In this document: in pieces, positions 59,038 through 64,000 of the stretch
Position numbering within the stretch: position 1 is the first letter of the stretch
Layout of the letters: every line of letters begins with the position of its first letter
NCBI GenBank assembly: GCA_013003715.1
Contig: JABDIN010000067.1
Location: forward strand, 21,072 to 85,071
DNA from: Desulfobacteraceae bacterium
GTDB lineage: Bacteria > Desulfobacterota > Desulfobacteria > Desulfobacterales > Desulfosarcinaceae
DNA length: 64,000 nt
Direction of reading: 5' to 3'
Notes under the pieces: model-generated
The model's database searches: none
What the model was told of the DNA's origin: nothing
Seen by the model: only the letters and a program-made list of their open reading frames with translations
Made by a program: the position numbers and the translations under genes

Positions 59038-60291
59038 TTAAGCTGACAAGAGAAGTGCCTTGAATTTTCTGGCAAGAACCTTTGTTTGGTTTTTCCGTTC
59101 AAATTTTTGAATCTCCGATAAATCAGGTGAGTAATCCAATTGGTTTTTTTTCCATTTCATATTCATATCCAATAAGGTCTCGACGATACCCCTGTAGTTG
59201 TTGATATCAACAATTACGCCTGTCTTTGTTCGTTCAATCAATTTTGCAATATGGCCATCGGGTCGGTTCAGGCAGATAATGGGATTCTTGATTCTGAAAT
59301 ATTCATAGGTTTTTGCCGGGATCTGACCTTCTGTGGCCGGAACCGGCAGCAGAGAGAGCAAAGATGCATCTGACTGCTTCAGATTTATCAGACTGTCCCT
59401 GTGCGGCAGAAACCCTTTATAGTTTATCAATCCGTTTGAGATTGCATAGGAGAAGTCTTTCCTTATTTTGGATATGCTTGTTGATGTCGCGATATTCAGT
59501 TGAATGGTTATCCCTTTTTCCCGGTGTATTTCAGTTATGGCGTCGATTAGGGGATTCAAGGGTTCCAACCGGCTGAAAGTGCCATTGTACCCAATGGTAA
59601 AAAACTTGTTTTTGCCTTTGTGATCCGGGATATCCACAAAATCCGCCTCATCATACCCATTGTGAATATCGCTCATTTTGTGGCTGAATTCCGGATACAA
59701 CTCAGCGTATTTTTCCATCCACGGTGTGGTGACAATGTTGATTGCATCAGCATGCTGAAAAATTCCGGTTTCCACCATTTTGGCCCTTATTGCCCTTTCG
59801 GCGTTTTGATCCAGAACAGTATATTGATAAAAAGAAAACGGATCTCTGAAATCCAAAAAGAACGGTATATGAAATTGTTGTTTGAGCCTGTGCGCAATAA
59901 ACATTGAAGAATGCGGTCCCATGCTGACATAAGTGGCATCTATTATTGTTGCAGGTATGATATGGCGCACAATGTACTTATACACTGAGGAATTCCAGAG
60001 TACATATTTGTCCGGAAACAGATATTTTTTTTCCAAGGGCCGGAGCAGCTTGAGGATATCCCCGCGAAGGTATTTACGGATATTCAGGAAGAAAGGCCGA
60101 TGGATTTCTATGTCTTGAGAGAGTTCCACGAGAAGTGAGTCATCTTTCTTGGATTTTGCCGCCAAAGGTGTCGTTATGACCAGTGGGTTCCATCCAAAAA
60201 GGGGCAGATATTTAGCGAATTTAAACGCTCGAATACCCCCCACTCCTCCTGTCGGCGGAAAACCCGCTGAAATTATCAGAACATTTTTCAT
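59038..60291 (-). CDS. Glycosyltransferase family 4
   Basis: A 417-residue GT-B glycosyltransferase. N-domain: ISAGFPPTGGVGGIRAFKFAKYLPLFGW (in parts ISAGFPPTGG, RAFKFAKYL) and the HSSMFIAHRLKQQFHIPFFLDFRDPF segment typical of family 4. C-domain: FFTIGYNGTFSRLEPLNPLI, FLPHRDSLINLKQSDASLL, and PAKTYEYFRIKNPIICL (the donor-binding E in KTYEYF). It probably adds a core or O-chain sugar. On the opposite strand from its neighbours, with 156 bases to the next gene. Confidence 0.85.
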   Translation of the reverse strand: MKNVLIISAGFPPTGGVGGIRAFKFAKYLPLFGWNPLVITTPLAAKSKKDDSLLVELSQDIEIHRPFFLNIRKYLRGDILKLLRPLEKKYLFPDKYVLWNSSVYKYIVRHIIPATIIDATYVSMGPHSSMFIAHRLKQQFHIPFFLDFRDPFSFYQYTVLDQNAERAIRAKMVETGIFQHADAINIVTTPWMEKYAELYPEFSHKMSDIHNGYDEADFVDIPDHKGKNKFFTIGYNGTFSRLEPLNPLIDAITEIHREKGITIQLNIATSTSISKIRKDFSYAISNGLINYKGFLPHRDSLINLKQSDASLLSLLPVPATEGQIPAKTYEYFRIKNPIICLNRPDGHIAKLIERTKTGVIVDINNYRGIVETLLDMNMKWKKNQLDYSPDLSEIQKFERKNQTKVLARKFKALLLSA

Positions 60292-60447
60292 AGAATAACC
60301 GATTTTGAATATCTTGGCATGCGTCGGGTATTTGCTTGTAACGAAAAACCAATCCAGTCACTTCCGCTGCTTTTAAAGCGAACGCGCATATGGTAAAAAA
60401 GACGATTAACAGAAATCGTTTGAAAAAACAATATCGTAAAACTACTT

Positions 60448-61575
60448 ATGTCACTAAAAAAATTGAATATTTTATACATATCGTCGAAAAAAAAATGGGG
60501 TGGTGTATCGAGCTGGATGTTGCGTACGGCAATGCGTCTCGAAGAGCGGGGGCATTGTGTATGGATACTCGCGCATCCCCGGGGACGTTTTGCCGCTGAC
60601 AACCTGGATTATCCCCATCTGGTTAAACGTAAGTTGGGGATGGACTACAACCCCTCCACAGTCGCCTACCTGGTCTATTTTATCAAAAAAAACAGAATCG
60701 ATGTAGTGGTGACCAATATCGAAAAGGAAGTGATCGCCGGGGGATGTGCCGCCCGCATTTGCGGCATCCCGAACATCCGAAGGGTCGGCCGGGAGGATGA
60801 TTTCAACCGCAAGTGGAAAGTGAAGTGGCGACATCGGCTGCTTGTGGATCAGTGCATAACCCCTTGCGATCTTATCCGTGACAATGCAGTCAAAAGAGCC
60901 CCATGGCTTGATCCCCACAAGTTTGTCACCATTCACAATGGCAAAAACCAATGTCACTTCGACGCGTCATTAATTCTGTTACAACGCCGGAAATGGGGTG
61001 TCTCCGAGAATGCCCTGGTTATCGGCGTGACCTCTCAATTATCCGGCGCCAAACAAATTGATCGGTTGATTCGAGTGTTTCATCGTATTTCCGTCCGTTT
61101 TCCCGACACCTTTCTGGTGGTTACCGGCGAGGGAAAAGATGGGGTGTCCCTGATTGAACTGGCGGAAAAACTGAACCTGACGCATCGGATGGTTTTCGCG
61201 GGCTACACCACCCAACCCCTGCTGGCCGCGGCGGCCTATGACATCGCCGTATCCTGTTCCGGGTTCGAAGGATTTCCCAACACAGTGGTCGAGTATTTTG
61301 CGGTGGGCCGGCCCGTGGTCACCACCAATGCCGGCGGGGTATCTGAGATGGCCGAGGACGGCGTGAATTCATCCGTCGTTCCGGTGGGTGACGACGACGC
61401 GCTTCATGACGCCTTGGTTCGCCTGATCCAATCACCGGCGGATAGGCATCGATTATCACAAAATGCAATTGCGACGATAGAAAAGGGATTCTCGGAAGAC
61501 CTGATGGTTTCAAAACTGGCCGACGCTCTTCGAACGGCCATTGAAATGAAGCATAAGCGAGGTGGCCGGGACTGA
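60448..61575 (+). CDS. Glycosyltransferase family 4
   Basis: A 375-residue GT4 enzyme. The N-domain starts ILYISSKKKWGGVSSWMLRT with the glycine-rich acceptor loop, and the C-domain has LVVTGEGKDGVSLIELAEKL, MVFAGYTTQPLLAAAAYDIA, and the donor motif SGFEGFPNTVVEYFAVGRPVV (SGFEGFPN and EYFAVGRP, ~270-290). A Kdo- or heptose-type acceptor is likely but not shown. The ATG at 60448 is the best start: the sequence before it lacks family similarity. Confidence 0.87.
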   Translation: MSLKKLNILYISSKKKWGGVSSWMLRTAMRLEERGHCVWILAHPRGRFAADNLDYPHLVKRKLGMDYNPSTVAYLVYFIKKNRIDVVVTNIEKEVIAGGCAARICGIPNIRRVGREDDFNRKWKVKWRHRLLVDQCITPCDLIRDNAVKRAPWLDPHKFVTIHNGKNQCHFDASLILLQRRKWGVSENALVIGVTSQLSGAKQIDRLIRVFHRISVRFPDTFLVVTGEGKDGVSLIELAEKLNLTHRMVFAGYTTQPLLAAAAYDIAVSCSGFEGFPNTVVEYFAVGRPVVTTNAGGVSEMAEDGVNSSVVPVGDDDALHDALVRLIQSPADRHRLSQNAIATIEKGFSEDLMVSKLADALRTAIEMKHKRGGRD

Positions 61576-61578
61576 TGA

Positions 61579-62577
61579 TCACAGGGCGTCTTTGATCTGA
61601 TCGTATACCCACCCCGGCCGCATGTGTTTCATGCAATTAAAATGTCCTTTGGGACACCGGAGGTCTCCGTGCAGGGAACAGGGGGAGCAGGGCTCGCCGG
61701 TGTACAGCAGATTGGTGTTTTGATCATATTCAAACATTTCCGGATCGGTTGGACCGAAAAAGACAAATACCCGTTTGTTAAACGCCCTGGCCATATGGAA
61801 CGGCGCGGAATCATTGGTCAACACAAATTTCGATCCGGCAATCAATGCGCCGCTTTCCTTTAGGCTCAGTTTTCCGGCGAGATTGATGCAGTTTCCCTTT
61901 CCTTCGGGATTTATGGCGTCAAACGCTTCACCGTCATCATCACCGCCGATAAACACGATCTTTTCCCGGAAGTGTCCGGCCAGTTCAACAAAGTATTCCA
62001 TGGGCCATTGTTTGGTGTGCTGGGCAGCCCCCGGCGCGAATACGATCATGTTCAGGTAGGGCGCTGCTTTTTTCATGTCATCGGGGGTCACGTGAAAATC
62101 CAGGGCTTCGGATGTGTATTGGATTCCCAATTGGCCGAGGGGTTTGAAATAGTTGCGGACGATGGTGTCATCCACCTGGTACCTCATCAGCCTCAAGTGA
62201 ACGCCCAGAGATTTCCACAACGACCTTTTCTTGTACCGTATTATTTTGGCGTGAAGACAACGCGAAATGAGTATGGACCGGATTTTCGCGTGCAGATCAA
62301 CCACCAGATTATACCCTTCTGCGTTAAGATTTCTTCCGAAGCGACATATCCCGTTGATACCACGGTATTTTTCTTTGTCGAATAGAACGACCTTGTCCAG
62401 GTATGGATTGCCGGAAATGGCCTCGGCGTATCTGTCCATGACGAGAAAGTCGATGTGGGCATCGGGGAAACCTGCTTTCAATGCCTTGATCACCGGTGTA
62501 GTGAGGATCACATCACCAATGGAGGTGAGACGGATAATCAATATTTTTCCAGGTGAAATGGGGGGGGTCAGCATCAT
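61579..62577 (-). CDS. Glycosyltransferase family 9 (heptosyltransferase-like)
   Basis: A ~332-residue GT9 protein: KILIIRLTSIGDVILTTPVIKAL at the N-terminus (IRLTSIGDVILTTP), DFLVMDRYAEAISGNPYLDKV, APGAAQHTKQWPMEYFVELA (~185-205) and TNDSAPFHMARAFNKRVFVFFGPTDPE (read TNDSAPFHMA, FFGPTDPE). These are the ADP-heptose-binding signs of WaaC/WaaF-type enzymes. The cysteines CSPCSLHGDLRCPKGHFNC near the C-terminus are found in other Desulfobacterota GT9 members. ATG 62577 is used; a TTG at 62610 is the upstream alternative. Converges with the GT4 gene before it. Confidence 0.9.
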   Translation of the reverse strand: MMLTPPISPGKILIIRLTSIGDVILTTPVIKALKAGFPDAHIDFLVMDRYAEAISGNPYLDKVVLFDKEKYRGINGICRFGRNLNAEGYNLVVDLHAKIRSILISRCLHAKIIRYKKRSLWKSLGVHLRLMRYQVDDTIVRNYFKPLGQLGIQYTSEALDFHVTPDDMKKAAPYLNMIVFAPGAAQHTKQWPMEYFVELAGHFREKIVFIGGDDDGEAFDAINPEGKGNCINLAGKLSLKESGALIAGSKFVLTNDSAPFHMARAFNKRVFVFFGPTDPEMFEYDQNTNLLYTGEPCSPCSLHGDLRCPKGHFNCMKHMRPGWVYDQIKDAL

Positions 62578-62646
62578 AGGGATACGCCGTGCATTCCGGA
62601 TTAACGTCAAAAACGCTGTCGATAAAAAAAAAATTATTTCAGCCGT

Positions 62647-63822
62647 TCAATTCAAGTTGTGCTTCCACCGGCTTTTTGTTTTGCAAGTCTCTTCAATCAG
62701 ATGATAAAAATCAGCCATTTTTGTTTCAATACCATGTTTTTCGGACAGTTGTCGTGCGTTGACCCCTGCTGTTTCAGCCCGACCGTTTACAGACCAATAG
62801 TGTAGTTGCCGGACCAGTTCGGCCTCATCGATTCCGATGACGCTGCCGTGTATGCCCTCTACAATGAGCTCGCTGGCACCGTTGCGTCTTGTGGTGACCG
62901 CAGGCAACCCGCAAGCCATGGCCTCCAGCGTTGAGTTGGCGAACGGGTCGTAACGTGTGGGAAGAACATACAGGTCCGCGGCATTGTAGCAGGCCGCCAC
63001 ATCCTTTTGTTTCCCGATAAAGATGGTCCGGTCCTGTATGTTTAAGTTCCGCCCCAGCGATTTATACCAATTGATGTTTTTATCCCTGCCGACGACCAAT
63101 AACCGGGCATCCGGTCTGTTTTTCGATATGGTGCGAAACGCCGGCAACAGCAGATCAAGTCCTTTCCGTTTATACCCGTTGCCGAGAAACAAGATGACGA
63201 ATTCATCATCCTTGAATCCGCATTTTCTCCTTAATTTCAATCCCTTACCGTTTCTATGCCCGGGATGGAAGTGTTCCAGGTCAACCCCGTTATATATCAC
63301 GGAAATGTGTGATTCGGGAATCCGGTAACGTGCCTGGATATCGGCTTTCACCATTTTTGAATTACAAACTATTTTTTGATCGAATAGAGTCGACAACGCC
63401 TTTTTTTCAATTGCATTATACAGGGTATGCTTGATGATGGATAGCGTCAGAAATTGTTTGATTTTATGATTCATTACACGATGCACCATTTCATAATAGC
63501 TTCTATGGCAACCACCGCCCAATCGATAGATATCCTGGCTCCAGGTCCTGCCCAATCCGATGACAACGTCATATTCTTTTTCAGCCACATTCCTTTCAAC
63601 CGCTTTCGCCCATCTCCAATTGCGGTGCCCGACACCGATGCCGACAGGTTTCAGGGTGATAAAATTGACGTCGGGGTGCGGGGGCGATTCATGGTGTCGG
63701 CAGATGATGGTGACGCGATGACCTTTTTCCGCCAGATAGGCGCTAAGGTGGTTTAAATATCTCTCGGTCCCACCGAGCCAGCTTTGTCTTGGATGTGTGA
63801 CAGCTATTTTCAATGTATTCAT
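62647..63822 (-). CDS. Glycosyltransferase family 4 (WaaG-like)
   Basis: A 391-residue GT4 enzyme resembling lipopolysaccharide core glucosyltransferase WaaG: AVTHPRQSWLGGTERYLNHL near the start, GLGRTWSQDIYRLGGGCHRSYYEM (in parts GLGRTWSQDIY, GGGCHRSYYE), IYNGVDLEHFHPGHR, LFLGNGYKRKGLDLLL, and the donor motif STLEAMACGLPAVTTRRNGA (~300-319). GGGCH/SYYE are features of WaaG. Sixty-nine bases separate it from the GT9 gene upstream on the same strand, so the two are likely cotranscribed. The last 178 bases of the window show no gene. Confidence 0.88.
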   Translation of the reverse strand: MNTLKIAVTHPRQSWLGGTERYLNHLSAYLAEKGHRVTIICRHHESPPHPDVNFITLKPVGIGVGHRNWRWAKAVERNVAEKEYDVVIGLGRTWSQDIYRLGGGCHRSYYEMVHRVMNHKIKQFLTLSIIKHTLYNAIEKKALSTLFDQKIVCNSKMVKADIQARYRIPESHISVIYNGVDLEHFHPGHRNGKGLKLRRKCGFKDDEFVILFLGNGYKRKGLDLLLPAFRTISKNRPDARLLVVGRDKNINWYKSLGRNLNIQDRTIFIGKQKDVAACYNAADLYVLPTRYDPFANSTLEAMACGLPAVTTRRNGASELIVEGIHGSVIGIDEAELVRQLHYWSVNGRAETAGVNARQLSEKHGIETKMADFYHLIEETCKTKSRWKHNLN

Positions 63823-64000
63823 CGTATGATAGGGTGAAAAATCTTGCCGGTGCGGTACTGGAATCGGATTATTATCAAAGGATGGGGATCTTTGCTACCA
63901 TTATTTAAGTTGGCGCTTTTTGACGGTTTAAACCCAACATCACCAGTCATTTGTTCATGCGGGCCAGGGGTCGTTGATTTGCGCCAGACCATCATTTTTC

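Noticed and set aside
58857..64000. Possible acquired O-antigen island because of alternating gene strands
   Set aside because: Strand changes alone are weak evidence; the genes are ordinary core glycosyltransferases and no integrase, tRNA or insertion sequence borders them.

Overview
The window reads as chromosome of an anaerobic, Gram-negative Desulfobacterota bacterium, probably near Desulfobacteraceae/Desulfosarcinaceae. This is inferred from gene content and protein style: a BcrA/BzdQ-type aromatic acyl-CoA reductase activase with its ferredoxin and a flavo-iron-sulfur reductase, a DUF4416 protein, a YicC-RemA-Gmk operon, a DHH-CBS-nucleotidyltransferase fusion, a DnaA with an altered DNA-binding signature, and a full lipid A/LPS locus. 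Most genes are housekeeping and tightly packed. No CRISPR array, complete insertion sequence, prophage or rRNA operon is visible.

Layout. 1-3.7 kb: end of an aromatic-degradation-like cluster (activase, ferredoxin, 850-residue NAD(P)H:ferredoxin oxidoreductase-like protein). 3.7-4.9 kb: GNAT gene, orphan DUF2080 gene and decayed sequence. 4.9-12.2 kb: Trm112-like, DUF4416, yicC, remA, gmk, rlmB, icd, comF, pgeF, pyrK. 12.4-16 kb: Fo part of the ATP synthase (atpZ-like, atpI-like, atpB, atpE), terminator, AT-rich region and dnaA; the gap is a candidate origin. 16.3-22.8 kb (minus): rpsF-rpsR-DUF2232-rplI-dnaB-hflX, then suhB with a small Cys-containing protein. 22.8-24.5 kb: gene-poor with repeat debris and a PilZ gene. 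24.5-29 kb (minus): poly(A)-polymerase-type fusion, scpA, scpB, tRNA-Val. 29-32.2 kb: sigma-54 promoter candidate, pilC and a PilS-like kinase.

32.2-34 kb holds a clear c-di-GMP-I riboswitch in front of a secreted, C-terminally anchored fibronectin-III-type protein, with visible base-pairing that could hide its ribosome-binding site. 34.5-48.6 kb: lysS, lolC/E-lolD, then the envelope operon bamA-ompH-lpxD-fabZ-lpxA-lpxI-(Gfo/Idh/MocA)-lpxB-msbA. 48.6-52.3 kb (minus): an overlapping operon of GT2 glycosyltransferase, YdjC/NaxD-family deacetylase, GT39/ArnT-like transferase and methyltransferase, whose composition matches the Francisella FlmF2-NaxD-FlmK route for adding an amino sugar to lipid A. 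52.6-63.8 kb: lptF, lptG, lpxK, a lauroyl-type acyltransferase, an O-antigen-ligase-like protein, a DUF6165 protein and four core/O-antigen glycosyltransferases on alternating strands.

Together, the 38-64 kb section is an almost continuous outer-membrane assembly line: BamA/OmpH for proteins, Lol for lipoproteins, Lpx/MsbA/Lpt for LPS, sugar decoration, and ligation. The best candidates for something little described are the lipid A amino-sugar operon with its extra methyltransferase, the riboswitch-controlled surface protein, and the divergent DnaA with a neighbouring origin-like region.
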